64,000 nucleotides of DNA from Alphaproteobacteria bacterium (GCA_024743215.1 JANSWZ010000006.1:124001-188000); one strand, 5' to 3'. Counted from the stretch's first letter, positions 27,445-37,164 are shown. Translations and numbers: made by a program. Notes: generated from the letters alone by a model not told the origin.

Positions 27445-28998
27445 CTACGCTGCGCCACCTTCCACAACCTGCTCCGGATGCGCCTGTGCCCAATCGGCCA
27501 GAAACGCCGCGACCGCCTCTTCACCAGCCAACTCCGCGGCACGGCGCGGCAAGCCTATTCCTTCGTTCAAAGCCAGTCTGAGGCAGGAGACATGATCACG
27601 CTCGGCCCGCATCGGACAATTTTCCGAGCCATGAACAATGGTGCCGAGCAGCGTTCCACCATAGCCATTGATGTGGTTGAGATCCGGTTTCAAGCTTAAC
27701 AGATAGGCCATTTCATCAGGAAGCCCTTCCCAACCGGCCAGTTGCACAGGTGTCAGTCCATCACCATCCGGACGGTCATAGTCCAGTCCCAGCATCACCA
27801 ACCGCTTCACATGGTCCAGCTTGCCATATCCCTTGGCATCAGGCAGATGCAGGATCATGCGAATGATATTCTGATAGGCCTTGGGCAGTATTTCAGGATT
27901 AATCGTCTCACCATCCAATTCCCCGCCATCTGCAGCTTTCGCCAGCAATATTTCTTCCGGAGTCAGGTCTACGGAAAATCCACGCGCTTCAATGGCCTGA
28001 GCCACGGCCGCATTGCCGAACACCCGTGCATAACCATAGGCCGAACTGCCTTCAAACTGGCGTGTGGGATCCGCGCCCGCATCCAGCAGCACATTGGCCA
28101 TGTCGGAGCCACACATGCGCCGCGCCGCCTGATGCAGGGCCGGCACCACAATGGGAAGTTCGCCACCAACAGGCGCATCACTATACTCGTCGGCCAACGC
28201 TCCGGCATCCAGCAACATTTGAACCGCCTCCAGATCATGAAAATCCATGGCTCGCAGCATGGCGTTGGTGCCTGTCGGATCGGCTTTGTGCTCAAGCAGC
28301 ATACGCAGCCCGTCATGATGACCAAGCTCGGTGGAATGATACAGTGATTCATTGTCATTGGGGTCGGCACCATGCTCCAGCAACCAGCGTCCCAGCACCA
28401 TATTATCTGAATGCCCGATGGCGAAATACAGCGGCGATAGCAGATGCTCACTGCCTTCATATGCCGGAGAGCCAAGATTGACGTCAGCCCCATTGGCCAG
28501 CAACAGCTCCGCAATTGCCAGCATGTCCGCTTCCCGCTCGGGCCACAGTTTGATCATCCGCGAATGCGCCAGATGGATCAGCGGCGGCGCCATGCCAAGT
28601 ATCTCTGTTGCCCGGCCCGGCTCTGTCTGCAGCGCAGCTTCCACTGCCTCGCGCCGATACAGCGCAATCTCCAGCCCCAGATCGCCATCAGCCAGTGTCG
28701 GCGTGTCCGCCAGCAATTGCTCCACCACCTTGAACTGGCCATGATGCACGGCAATTTTCAGCCGCTGCCGCTTGGCAGCCACATCCATGCCCAGCATGTC
28801 CACCGCCAGCTTCAGAGATGGCCAGCTTGCAAAACTGTTTTCGCGCGCAATCACATGCAGAAAATCTGAATGTTTCAGGTCCGTCCCATCCGGGCGCGGC
28901 GCAGCGCTGGCAATGCGTGATCGCGCATGCGCCTCTCCCGCTTCATGGGCTTTCTTCAACGCCTTGGCATCACGGCGCAATTGTTCAATGGATTTCAT
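27445..28998 (-). CDS. Ankyrin repeat protein
   Basis: A 517-residue soluble protein without a signal peptide. After a basic N-terminal region (residues 1-70), ankyrin repeats run from about residue 80 to 500, best seen in A-I-A-E-L-L-L-A-N-G-A-D-V-N, G-R-W-L-L-E-H-G-A-D-P-N-D, M-L-L-E-H-K-A-D-P-T and M-A-N-V-L-L-D-A-G-A-D-P. Such proteins bind other proteins; no catalytic domain is visible. It stands alone between glnN and the RND efflux operon. Confidence 0.88.
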   Translation of the reverse strand: MKSIEQLRRDAKALKKAHEAGEAHARSRIASAAPRPDGTDLKHSDFLHVIARENSFASWPSLKLAVDMLGMDVAAKRQRLKIAVHHGQFKVVEQLLADTPTLADGDLGLEIALYRREAVEAALQTEPGRATEILGMAPPLIHLAHSRMIKLWPEREADMLAIAELLLANGADVNLGSPAYEGSEHLLSPLYFAIGHSDNMVLGRWLLEHGADPNDNESLYHSTELGHHDGLRMLLEHKADPTGTNAMLRAMDFHDLEAVQMLLDAGALADEYSDAPVGGELPIVVPALHQAARRMCGSDMANVLLDAGADPTRQFEGSSAYGYARVFGNAAVAQAIEARGFSVDLTPEEILLAKAADGGELDGETINPEILPKAYQNIIRMILHLPDAKGYGKLDHVKRLVMLGLDYDRPDGDGLTPVQLAGWEGLPDEMAYLLSLKPDLNHINGYGGTLLGTIVHGSENCPMRAERDHVSCLRLALNEGIGLPRRAAELAGEEAVAAFLADWAQAHPEQVVEGGAA

Positions 28999-29179
28999 GT
29001 CGGTTTTCCCTTGTGTGCACCCATTGGTTCGCTGATCCGGGTGAGAGAAAAATCCGAGTTTGCAAAGCTCAGTCTAAAAAAGAGGCGCCGATGACAGCTG
29101 TCCGCGAACCTGGGTGCCACCTCTTATGGCAACCGTAAGCATAACGGATTTAGCAAGGTCTGAAAATGGGTCACCGGAC

Positions 29180-29410
29180 TTAAAATTCGACCGGGGTTTC
29201 ACTTTTTGACAATCGGCCAAAATTTAACCCTGACGATTTTCGGTGACTGACTTCAATCAGGTAGCTTCCAAATCCGAACCCAACCACCGCAGGGGGCAAG
29301 GCGTCTTTTTCAACACCAGTATGGGACTCTGAAGCTGGCTCAAACGACGCGCTGCCATGGATTGAAGTGCGGGCTGTTTCAACCTCATCAGTCAATCGAT
29401 GTTTGGACAT
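29180..29410 (-). CDS. Small hypothetical protein downstream of the RND pump
   Basis: A 76-residue frame starting ATG 29410, preceded by a near-perfect ribosome site (AGGAGGTTCAAC then ATG), which decides that it is real. It begins 11 bases after the end of the RND pump gene. The sequence is hydrophilic with a short V-V-G-F-G-F-G-S-Y-L-I-E-V stretch; no domain recognised. Probably the last gene of the efflux operon. Confidence 0.55.
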   Translation of the reverse strand: MSKHRLTDEVETARTSIHGSASFEPASESHTGVEKDALPPAVVGFGFGSYLIEVSHRKSSGLNFGRLSKSETPVEF

Positions 29411-29420
29411 GTTGAACCTC

Positions 29421-32400
29421 CTATTCGGCAGCCAATGGAGCCGGATTAATGAGTGGCGCCTGTAGAGCTTTGCCATGCAGAATACTGAACAGCACGGGGA
29501 CCACACCCAGCGTCAAAACCGTTCCGACCGCCAATCCCCAGGCCATGATGCTGGCCATCCCGTAAAACAGCGGATCGCGTGCGATAATGAGTGGCATCAG
29601 GCCCAGAATGGTTGTGATCGTCGTCATGATGATCGGCCTCAGACGCACGACAGATGCATTGATGATGGCATCCATGCCACTGGTTCCGGACTTCAATTCC
29701 AGATCAATGCGATCAATCAAGACAATCGCATTGTTGATAATGATACCAGCCAGAGACAGCAGGCCCAGAATGGGCATGAAACCGAAATCTGCCCGCATGA
29801 GGTGAAGCCCCATCGCAACACCAATAATAATCAGCGGAATAGTGGCCAACACTGCAGTTGCGCGCCGCAGCGAGTTGAATTGTCCGACAAGCAGGATGGT
29901 GACCAGCGCTAGAGCCAGAGGCACATTGGCCGCCAGCGCCGCTTTACCATCGGCGGAATCGGTGACGATGCCCGTGACGGCAGCCGCATGCCCAATTGGC
30001 ATGGATGCCGCAATCTCGGCCAGCCCCTCTTCAATGTAAGGGACCATCTGTTCAGCGTTCATGATCGCCGAGCGGCCTTCGATTGTCACCGCAAATTCAA
30101 GGTTCTTGCGCTCAATTCTGGAATAGGCATTCACCGGCCTGATCGAAGCGACCTGTGACAAAGCGACACTCGTTCCACCTGCACCAAAGACAATCAGACT
30201 TTCCAGCTCAGAAGGGTCGCTTCGCACATCATCAGGGCCGTATAACAGGATCGGCAGGACATCATCACCTTCACGATATTCGCCCAGCGGCGCACCCGCG
30301 ATGGTGCCGTAAATGGCCATGTTGATGTCGCTCGTCGTCACCCCTGCATCGCGCGCCTTGGCCTGGTCGATCACGACATCCAGCCGCGGAACACGTGTTT
30401 CCCAGTCGATCCGAATGCCCGTGGCCTGCGGCACTCCGGCCAACAAATCCTCAACCCGTTCAGCGGCCTGATAGACAAAGTCCATGTCAGCGCCGGTGAT
30501 TTCAATTTCCAGAACATTGGTGTCGCTCGGCCCCAGAAACATCCGGGTTACCCGCGCCATGACCTCAGGATGGTTTTGAGAAAAATGCGCATTCAAATCG
30601 GCAATCGCGCCGTCCATTTCTTCCAGTGAGACGACATTGGAAACAATCACGGCGCGATTGGGCGCAGGATCAACCGGCGCCAGCGACAACACGAAACGCG
30701 GCCCGCCAAAGCCAACATAGGAAACGCTGCTTTTGAGCCAGTCGAAGCTGGCTTGCCCAATGGATGCGTTGATGGCTTTGATGGCCTTGTCAGTCGCTTC
30801 AGCCGTGGCACCAGCCGGCAGATCGATATAGGTGATGATCTGGCTTCGGTCAGAGTCTGGAAAGAACCGTTGGCTGGCCTGCGACATACCGAACACACCA
30901 AGGCCAAGGGCCATCATGACCCCCACCAAAAACAGACCCCGATGACGCAGCACGCCACCCAGAACCGCCCTGTAGGACCGGTTCAGCGGACCAAACATGC
31001 GTTCATTGAAGGGGATAGGATCATCCGCTTCTGGCAGTTTCAGAAACTGGTGGCACAGGATCGGCGTCACCGTCATCGCCATCAACCAGGAGATGCTCAG
31101 CGAAATGGCAATGACGATGGATACCGAGCGCGTATATTCACCGGCGGCATGTTGTGCCAGCATCAGTGGCAGGAAAAACGCAATGGTGCTGACTGTCGAG
31201 GCAAGAAGTGGAATGGCCAGTTCACGCCCGCTATTGACCAGCGCAGCATCCCGGCTTTCGCCAGCGCTGATGCGGCGCTTGAAATCCTCGGCCATGACAA
31301 TGCCATTATCAACCAAAAGCCCAAGCGCAATCACCAGCGTGGCCAGGCTCATACGCTCCAGCGGCAGTTCAATGAAACCCATGATGGCGATTGTCGCGAG
31401 CATCACTCCCGGCACAATGGCACCAACAATCAGCCCGGTGCGCACACCCAGCAGGATCATCACCACCCCCAGAACAATGACAATGGTCTGAAGCACATTG
31501 ATCGACAGGCCGAACACGGCAGCGCTGACCTGCTCGGCTTGATAGGTGACGGTCTGGAATGCATAGCCCGCAGGCAAGACCCGCTCGATGTCTTCAAGAC
31601 GTGCCAGAATGGCCGGGCCGAAATCCAGCACACGCACACCATCATTCATCGATATCGCCAGAATGATGGATTGCTGATCATTCAAATAGGCTTTGCGTGG
31701 CGCCGGGTCCGCAATGGTCCGCACAATGTCGGCAAGGTCACGCAGAGCAATTTCAGAGCCATCAGGTCCCGAGACCAGAAGCTCTTCTATATCTTCAACC
31801 GTGTCGAAATCTCCGGTCGGAACGACCAGCAGGGACCGCTCGCCCAGAGCCATTTCCCCACCTGGCCGAATGGTATTTTGTGCAGCCAGCGCCTGCGAAA
31901 TCGCATCAACACTCAAGCCTCGTTCCGCAAGTCGGGCACGGTCCATGCGCACCTCGATCAACTCTGGCACAGACCCTAATATGTCGATGTTCTTGACCCC
32001 GTCGACGGCATAAAGCCGGTCCCGAACCACAACCGCCATCTCCTGAACTTCGGCAATGGAATAGCCATCACCGGTCAGCGCGGTAGTGACCACCGAAACA
32101 TCGCCAAATGTGTCATTGATTTCGGGCGTTCCTGCGCCGTCGGGCAGACTGCCTTCAGCTTCAGTTATGCGCTCCCGCAAGGTCGACCAGATTGGATCAA
32201 GGTCATGAAACCTGTCCTCCACGGTTATCTGAATGATCGAAACACCCGACAGTGACGATGATTTGATGTCTTTGATTTCCGGCACTCGCCGGGCTGCCTG
32301 CTCCAGCGGTCGTGTGATGAGCTTTTCAACCCGCTCCGGCGGCAGACCGCGATATTGTGTGATAATCATAGCCTGGCGAATAGCAATCTTCGGGTCTTCC

Positions 32401-32501
32401 TGAGCCGGCAGCGTAAAGTAGCTGAAGGACCCGAACAGCATCAATGTGCCGACGATCACAAAGACAAGGCGGCGATGATGATTGGCAAGTCTGGTGAGCA
32501 T
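29421..32501 (-). CDS. RND efflux transporter permease
   Basis: A 1026-residue inner-membrane proton-driven pump of the AcrB/HAE1-CusA superfamily. The layout is one N-terminal helix (L-V-F-V-I-V-G-T-L-M-L-F), a large periplasmic loop, six helices around residues 330-540 with the proton-relay aspartate region V-D-N-G-I-V-M-A-E-D, then a second loop and six more helices. ATG 32501 is preferred over ATG 32531 because GAGGA lies seven bases before it while the longer form would overlap the adaptor gene. Substrates cannot be predicted; a divergent TetR regulator suggests induction by toxic compounds. Confidence 0.92.
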   Translation of the reverse strand: MLTRLANHHRRLVFVIVGTLMLFGSFSYFTLPAQEDPKIAIRQAMIITQYRGLPPERVEKLITRPLEQAARRVPEIKDIKSSSLSGVSIIQITVEDRFHDLDPIWSTLRERITEAEGSLPDGAGTPEINDTFGDVSVVTTALTGDGYSIAEVQEMAVVVRDRLYAVDGVKNIDILGSVPELIEVRMDRARLAERGLSVDAISQALAAQNTIRPGGEMALGERSLLVVPTGDFDTVEDIEELLVSGPDGSEIALRDLADIVRTIADPAPRKAYLNDQQSIILAISMNDGVRVLDFGPAILARLEDIERVLPAGYAFQTVTYQAEQVSAAVFGLSINVLQTIVIVLGVVMILLGVRTGLIVGAIVPGVMLATIAIMGFIELPLERMSLATLVIALGLLVDNGIVMAEDFKRRISAGESRDAALVNSGRELAIPLLASTVSTIAFFLPLMLAQHAAGEYTRSVSIVIAISLSISWLMAMTVTPILCHQFLKLPEADDPIPFNERMFGPLNRSYRAVLGGVLRHRGLFLVGVMMALGLGVFGMSQASQRFFPDSDRSQIITYIDLPAGATAEATDKAIKAINASIGQASFDWLKSSVSYVGFGGPRFVLSLAPVDPAPNRAVIVSNVVSLEEMDGAIADLNAHFSQNHPEVMARVTRMFLGPSDTNVLEIEITGADMDFVYQAAERVEDLLAGVPQATGIRIDWETRVPRLDVVIDQAKARDAGVTTSDINMAIYGTIAGAPLGEYREGDDVLPILLYGPDDVRSDPSELESLIVFGAGGTSVALSQVASIRPVNAYSRIERKNLEFAVTIEGRSAIMNAEQMVPYIEEGLAEIAASMPIGHAAAVTGIVTDSADGKAALAANVPLALALVTILLVGQFNSLRRATAVLATIPLIIIGVAMGLHLMRADFGFMPILGLLSLAGIIINNAIVLIDRIDLELKSGTSGMDAIINASVVRLRPIIMTTITTILGLMPLIIARDPLFYGMASIMAWGLAVGTVLTLGVVPVLFSILHGKALQAPLINPAPLAAE

Positions 32502-32511
32502 GGTCCGGTCC

Positions 32512-33801
32512 TCAAAGATCAAACCGGGCAATGCCCGTGCCGATCAGTTCCACACGCTGGCCATCGCGCAGCAAATTGACACCACGTGTGGCAATGATGG
32601 CCCCCGTATCAGGCGCGCCACTGACTGAAACCGTATCGGCCTTCAAACCAACCAGCGCGACTTCCACTTTCTCCACCAGACCCGTGTCGGGGCTGTAGAC
32701 GAACAGATGCGTTCTATCGCCAGTGCCGGATACAATGGACGTCAAAGGCACATCGACCAGATCATTTGTTTCAGGCTGGAATGAAAAGGCAACGCGGGCG
32801 GTCATGCCGGGCTTCAAACCCGCAGCGTGCGCAAGCACAGCCAGCGTCACCGGAAAGGTGCTTTCCCCGGCATTGCGCGACCCCATTTCAGTGATCATGC
32901 CGATTTGTTTCGCCCATGACCCGAATTGCACTGCGTGTTCCTGCCCGATAGCCAGATGGCGGAAAACATCTTCCGGCACGGCGACCTCGAGTTCGGGGGC
33001 AATATCGCGGTTTTCCAGAGTGACAATGGATTGGCTGGCTGCAACGGTCTGAAAGTTTTCCACACTCACATCGGCTACAAATCCGGAAAACGGCGCAACA
33101 AGTTCTGTCTGCGACAGTTGCTCTTCAGCTATCGCCAGGGCCTGCCGGGCAAGATCCACGCGGCTCGTTGCACTGGTCAGGGAAGCCTGAGCACTGTCCA
33201 GACTGGCTTTGGCCTCAACGCCTTTGTCGTGAAGGGTTTTCTTTCGCTTAAAGTAGGCCTGTGCCTCAACCAGAAGCGCCTCTGCTTCCACAAGGCTGGC
33301 TTGCCGTTCATTGACGGCCAGAATTGCTGTTGTCTGGTCAAGCACGGCAATCATGTCGCCCTGGTTCACCTGCTGACCCACCTGCACATTGATCTGGCTG
33401 ATGGTTCCCAGCCGCTCAAAGGCAAGCGGCGTGATCGCACCAGCCTGCACGGTGGCGGAAAAGGTTCGGCTCAAACGCGCCGTGCGGTCCGGAATTTCCT
33501 GCCAGTAGATCAAGGTCGGATTTGCCCCTTGCAGCGGTTCAATACCCGGCACCGTCGGCCCTTCTTCGGCAGGTTTCAAATCCTGCGGGATTTGCGGCGC
33601 GGCACGCGGCGCAAGCGCCTGAAAACCCAATGCAACAGTCCCGCCAGCCGGATCACCGGAGAGAAAACCGGATATCAGGATCGCGCCCCATGCAGAAAGC
33701 GCCATACCTGCCAGCGAGATGATTCCCCTGTGAAAACCCCGGCGCAGCCCGAAGCCGACAAGCGCCAAAAGAAGCGCAACAACAACCAAACCAAAAGCCA
33801 T
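32512..33801 (-). CDS. RND efflux periplasmic adaptor (HlyD/MFP)
   Basis: A 429-residue membrane-fusion protein that links the RND pump to an outer-membrane channel. The lipoyl/biotinyl region G-T-I-S-Q-I-N-V-Q-V-G-Q-Q-V and the coiled-coil hairpin from about residues 165-235 (E-A-E-A-L-L-V-E-A-Q-A-Y-F-K-R-K-K-T-L) are clear. Its N-terminus is unusual, with two hydrophobic segments (residues 1-18 and 27-45) instead of one signal peptide or anchor. The stop is followed 11 bases later by the pump start. The upstream gene ends directly at its start codon. Confidence 0.88.
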   Translation of the reverse strand: MAFGLVVVALLLALVGFGLRRGFHRGIISLAGMALSAWGAILISGFLSGDPAGGTVALGFQALAPRAAPQIPQDLKPAEEGPTVPGIEPLQGANPTLIYWQEIPDRTARLSRTFSATVQAGAITPLAFERLGTISQINVQVGQQVNQGDMIAVLDQTTAILAVNERQASLVEAEALLVEAQAYFKRKKTLHDKGVEAKASLDSAQASLTSATSRVDLARQALAIAEEQLSQTELVAPFSGFVADVSVENFQTVAASQSIVTLENRDIAPELEVAVPEDVFRHLAIGQEHAVQFGSWAKQIGMITEMGSRNAGESTFPVTLAVLAHAAGLKPGMTARVAFSFQPETNDLVDVPLTSIVSGTGDRTHLFVYSPDTGLVEKVEVALVGLKADTVSVSGAPDTGAIIATRGVNLLRDGQRVELIGTGIARFDL

Positions 33802-34254
33802 TTATGCCTCCCCGTTTCGTTTAATACAGGCCAGGAACTCAAGACCTTTCAGGTAAAACGGCGCGCTGGCAAACAGCAGCAGCACAAACACAACCAGAAA
33901 GCCCGGACCGCTGACCCACATCAGATAGGCCACAACTGCGCCCAACACGGTGAAGACCAGAACGGCCAGGCTGAGCCATATTTCCAGCCCTTCAAAGGGC
34001 GCATGAGCGGCGGCATCATCAATAATTCCGCGCGAAGGATGTTCCGGTTCTGAAGCGCTGGCCTGTCGGGTTCTGGCGTTCATCCACCCCGCACTGGCCA
34101 CATTGGCCACCCCCGAAGGGCTGGAACACAGAGCCGAACCCGCAAGCCCGCTTTGCCCAAGATGTCCGGTGTATCCGGTCGCAAAAAGCAATTCCGGTAG
34201 CTGCAGCTCTGTGTTCAGAACATTGAATTGTCGTGCATCTGACATCACATCCAC
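33802..34254 (-). CDS. Hypothetical two-helix membrane protein, first gene of the RND operon
   Basis: A 150-residue protein: a hydrophilic N-terminal half with S/G/A-rich stretches and two close hydrophobic segments at about residues 92-115 and 117-135 (W-L-S-L-A-V-L-V-F-T-V-L-G and L-V-V-F-V-L-L-L-F). Its TAA stop touches the ATG of the adaptor gene, so the two are translationally coupled. It lies just downstream of a TetR-type operator. No family recognised; a small accessory subunit of the pump is possible. Confidence 0.65.
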   Translation of the reverse strand: MDVMSDARQFNVLNTELQLPELLFATGYTGHLGQSGLAGSALCSSPSGVANVASAGWMNARTRQASASEPEHPSRGIIDDAAAHAPFEGLEIWLSLAVLVFTVLGAVVAYLMWVSGPGFLVVFVLLLFASAPFYLKGLEFLACIKRNGEA

Positions 34255-34263
34255 TCCATAATA

Positions 34264-34280
34264 AACTAAACCGTTCAGTT
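34264..34280. promoter_or_regulatory. TetR-type operator, site 1
   Basis: The 17-base near-palindrome AACTAAACCGTTCAGTT, ten bases upstream of the efflux operon start (ATG at 34254, minus strand). It matches the second site at 34329-34345 under the pattern AACTRAACSGTTYAGTT. Confidence 0.7.
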
Positions 34281-34328
34281 CATTTTTGTGATATAATCCG
34301 CAGCAAGCTTGAAGTCAACAGAAAAATG

Positions 34329-34345
34329 AACTAAACGGTTCACTT
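34329..34345. promoter_or_regulatory. TetR-type operator, site 2
   Basis: AACTAAACGGTTCACTT, one mismatch from the shared 17-base pattern. It lies 18 bases upstream of the TetR gene start, so the regulator probably represses both itself and the pump operon. Confidence 0.7.
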
Positions 34346-34362
34346 CATAAAGGAGCGTAGTT

Positions 34363-34980
34363 TTGTTGAACACCGGCACAGCCAGAGCCCAGAAAAAAGC
34401 CCATCAGATCATGGAAGGGGCCGCTGAAATTTTTGATCAGCACGGATTTGAAGGCGCGAGTGTCGACATGATTGCCGAAGCTGCTGACGTGTCAAAAGCC
34501 ACGCTTTACAAATATTTTGCCAACAAGCAGGAACTGTTCAAGGCCGTCATTCAGCGCCAATGCAAATTCTATAGCGGCAGAATTGCAGAACTGAGTGAAG
34601 TGGATGGAACGCTGGAAGACAATCTGCGCGCCATCGCCAGAACCATTGGCCAGACCTTTACGTCTCCGGTGCTGGCCAATCTGTATCGACTGGCCATCGC
34701 CGAGGCCACCCGCTTCCCGGAAGCCGGCCGCACCTTCTATGAATCAGGCCCCCAAACCGGTGAGGTTCTGACGGCCAAAATTTTGCAGAAACACATTGAT
34801 TCCGGTGAACTCGACATAGACGATGTGCCTTTAGCAGCGCGCCAGTTTCAGGAACTGATCAAAGCCGATTTCTTCCACGTCGCAATCTTCGGCATCCGCA
34901 CCGATTTCACGCAAGCGGACATCGAAAAAAGCGCAGAAGCCGCCGTCCAGACATTTCTGAAGGCCTATCGTGCGCGGTGA
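34363..34980 (+). CDS. TetR/AcrR family repressor of the efflux operon
   Basis: A 205-residue regulator. The N-terminal HTH is at residues about 12-60 (I-M-E-G-A-A-E-I-F-D-Q-H-G-F-E-G-A-S, V-S-K-A-T-L-Y-K-Y-F-A-N-K). The C-terminal region is the ligand-binding TetR_C type. It begins at TTG 34363 or 34366, with AAGGAG at 34350-34355. It diverges from the RND operon, and two copies of the same palindrome lie in the gap, so local repression with release by a pump substrate is the expected mode. Confidence 0.9.
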   Translation: MLNTGTARAQKKAHQIMEGAAEIFDQHGFEGASVDMIAEAADVSKATLYKYFANKQELFKAVIQRQCKFYSGRIAELSEVDGTLEDNLRAIARTIGQTFTSPVLANLYRLAIAEATRFPEAGRTFYESGPQTGEVLTAKILQKHIDSGELDIDDVPLAARQFQELIKADFFHVAIFGIRTDFTQADIEKSAEAAVQTFLKAYRAR

Positions 34981-35196
34981 AGAATGGGCGGTCAGCCCAC
35001 TGTAAAATCCACCACCAACAGCATTCTGCGGACCACATTTCGACTTACACAGATTCCTGAAAGGGAGTCAGATATTTGACGGGGTCTTTACGGCTGCGTG
35101 AGACCAGTGTGTGTTGCGCCCATCAATTGATGCCCGGACAAAAACCGGTCAGAGTATCTGATACGTTGGAGCTCAATGAAAATGGAAGATTTATAA

Positions 35197-35682
35197 ATGG
35201 ACGAAAAGGGGTCTTTCCCAACCATAAAAATTTCTCTGGGACCGCGCCCTGGCAAGAAATCGATCAAGCGGTTGCAAGAGCTCAATCTCACCCATTGCTG
35301 CACGCTGCTGAGCGAAAGAGAGGGCGGACGGCAAATAGCTAAAGTCTGCAATCAATTAGGTACTGGCGAAATGCCGTGCGAATGGATTTGGCTGCCAATG
35401 GAAGGTGGCAATCTGGAGGTTCTTCGTCAGACCGATATCTTGTCACTGGTAGCTACGTTGAAAGAAGCAATCGAAGACCAGGTGGACGCACACATTTATT
35501 TTCACTGTTCAGCTGGCATCCATCGCACAGGTTTCCTGGTCTACATCCTGTTGAGGCGAATGGGACATGACCGCAGCACCGCTTTGTTGAAACTCGCCGA
35601 ATTGAGACAGGTCACGGCTGAGCAAGTCGGTGATGACAGAATAGAACTGGCAGAAGATTTTATTGCAAATTCCAGAATTTGA
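35197..35682 (+). CDS. Dual-specificity/tyrosine phosphatase-like protein
   Basis: A 161-residue cytoplasmic protein with the phosphatase P-loop H-C-S-A-G-I-H-R-T-G (C-x5-R, about residue 110), preceded by a conserved aspartate/glutamate-rich segment, as in bacterial members of the DSP/PTP superfamily. No signal peptide or partner domain. It is separated from the TetR gene by 216 bases in which I see nothing. The physiological substrate is unknown. Confidence 0.8.
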   Translation: MDEKGSFPTIKISLGPRPGKKSIKRLQELNLTHCCTLLSEREGGRQIAKVCNQLGTGEMPCEWIWLPMEGGNLEVLRQTDILSLVATLKEAIEDQVDAHIYFHCSAGIHRTGFLVYILLRRMGHDRSTALLKLAELRQVTAEQVGDDRIELAEDFIANSRI

Positions 35683-35787
35683 CCGCATCTGAATTTGTCA
35701 TACTGGTAGAGAGAATGATCGGTGCGGGCCCGGAGCCACAGCAGCGACACGTGCCAGAAAACACATATTTCAAAACGGAGAGACCGT

Positions 35788-36327
35788 ATGGAATTTGTTT
35801 CAGGCCACACAGGCCGAGAACACGATATTCATGAACTTTTTCGTCAGACCTTTGCAGCATCCGAAGGGGCTAATGAAGGTGATGTCATTGGCAGCTTCGT
35901 TGATGATTTGATGAAGAGGACACCCGAAAAGGACCTGTTTGCTTTTTTAGCCTACGAAAAAGATACTTTGGTAGGCGGTGTTTTCTTTTCGCGCCTGATT
36001 TATCAGCAAGACAGCCGAACAGTTTTTATCTTGTCCCCCATGGCGGTAAACACCAACAGGCAAAAAAGGGGCATCGGACAAAGGCTGATAGCTTACGGTT
36101 TGGATGAGTTGCGTAAAAAAGGGGTCGATGTCGCAGTCACTTATGGTGACATAAACTTCTACTCCAGGATTGGCTTTCGGCAAATTTCGAAAGAGCAAGC
36201 CAAGGCACCGCTTAAACTCAGTTTTCCGGAAGGCTGGTTGGCGCAGTCGCTGACGGAGGACGATTGGAAGCCATTCATTGGTTTGCCAACCTGTGTTGAG
36301 GCGTTGAACAAGTCTGAGCTTTGGTAA
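35788..36327 (+). CDS. GNAT family N-acetyltransferase
   Basis: A 179-residue single-domain acetyltransferase. Acetyl-CoA binding loop R-Q-K-R-G-I-G-Q-R-L (about residue 93) and the closing block N-F-Y-S-R-I-G-F are those of the family related to YhbS. CGGAGA at 35776-35781 sets ATG 35788. Substrate unknown. Confidence 0.88.
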   Translation: MEFVSGHTGREHDIHELFRQTFAASEGANEGDVIGSFVDDLMKRTPEKDLFAFLAYEKDTLVGGVFFSRLIYQQDSRTVFILSPMAVNTNRQKRGIGQRLIAYGLDELRKKGVDVAVTYGDINFYSRIGFRQISKEQAKAPLKLSFPEGWLAQSLTEDDWKPFIGLPTCVEALNKSELW

Positions 36328-36439
36328 AAGCCACTGCCAACAATTCTCCGCGACCCGAGTCTCGACAACAAGCGCTCGACTTCGAGGCGGACGATCTGTA
36401 TCGAAACCAGACCGGAACACCGACCAAATGGAGAATTGT

Positions 36440-37042
36440 GTGAAGAATATCGTTTTTGACATCGGCAATGTCTTGATTGCCTGGGACCCACATGCGGCGT
36501 TCCGCGCGGCTTTTCCAGATGATGCGACGATTGATCAATTTTTTGCAGAGATCAGCTTTTACGATTGGAATCTGGAGCAGGACCGTGGCCGGTCGCGCCC
36601 GGAAGCCGTGGCTGCCATACATGCAAAATGGCCTGAACATGCCCCACTCCTTGATCAGTTTTTTGACCGGTTCCCCGATACCATCCATCAGAAAATCACC
36701 GGCAGCTGGCAGGTTTTAGATGATCTGAAAACAGCAGGGCACCGCATATTCGGATTGACCAATTGGGGCGCGGAGACCTGGCCCCAGGCAAAACAGGTCC
36801 ATCCCGAATTGAACACCATCTTTGAAGATGTCGTCGTATCTGGCCATGAAAAGCTGATCAAACCGGATCAGCGCATCTATGAGGTGCTGACAGGCCGAAA
36901 CAATCTGCAACCTGATGCGTGCCTGTTTATCGACGATAGCCCTAAAAATGTCGAAGGGGCACAGATCGCAGGCTGGCAAGCACTGCATTTCACCGGGCCG
37001 GATGAATTACGCAATTCCTTGAAGGAGTTGGGACTGTTGTGA
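36440..37042 (+). CDS. HAD family hydrolase
   Basis: A HAD-IA type phosphatase/dehalogenase of about 200 residues. Motif I is V-F-D-I-G-N-V-L-I (the second D of D-x-D is replaced by G-N as in YihX-type glucose-1-phosphatases), the K-P-D-Q-R-I-Y lysine is motif III, and F-I-D-D-S-P-K-N-V is motif IV. The start is probably GTG 36440, six bases after GGAG; an ATG at 36428 adds four residues without a ribosome site. YihX-like sugar phosphatase activity is the best guess. A small hairpin (CCGGAA/TTCCGG) follows at 37050-37069. Confidence 0.85.
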   Translation: MKNIVFDIGNVLIAWDPHAAFRAAFPDDATIDQFFAEISFYDWNLEQDRGRSRPEAVAAIHAKWPEHAPLLDQFFDRFPDTIHQKITGSWQVLDDLKTAGHRIFGLTNWGAETWPQAKQVHPELNTIFEDVVVSGHEKLIKPDQRIYEVLTGRNNLQPDACLFIDDSPKNVEGAQIAGWQALHFTGPDELRNSLKELGLL

Positions 37043-37164
37043 TCAGAAACCGGAAAATCTAGCTTCCGGCTATCCAAATTTTGGTCTCAGTGCAGAGAGT
37101 TGGGTCTCAGGTCAGTGAGCACTCCGGAAGCCGCGCGTATGGGGCAACTAAACAGACCGTTCTT

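Noticed and set aside
30753-31979. Rightward frame of 408 codons
   Set aside because: Antisense to the RND pump; composition dominated by H, Q, N and R, no domain.
35076-35342. Frame upstream of and overlapping the phosphatase gene
   Set aside because: Different frame, no ribosome site, overlaps the real gene.
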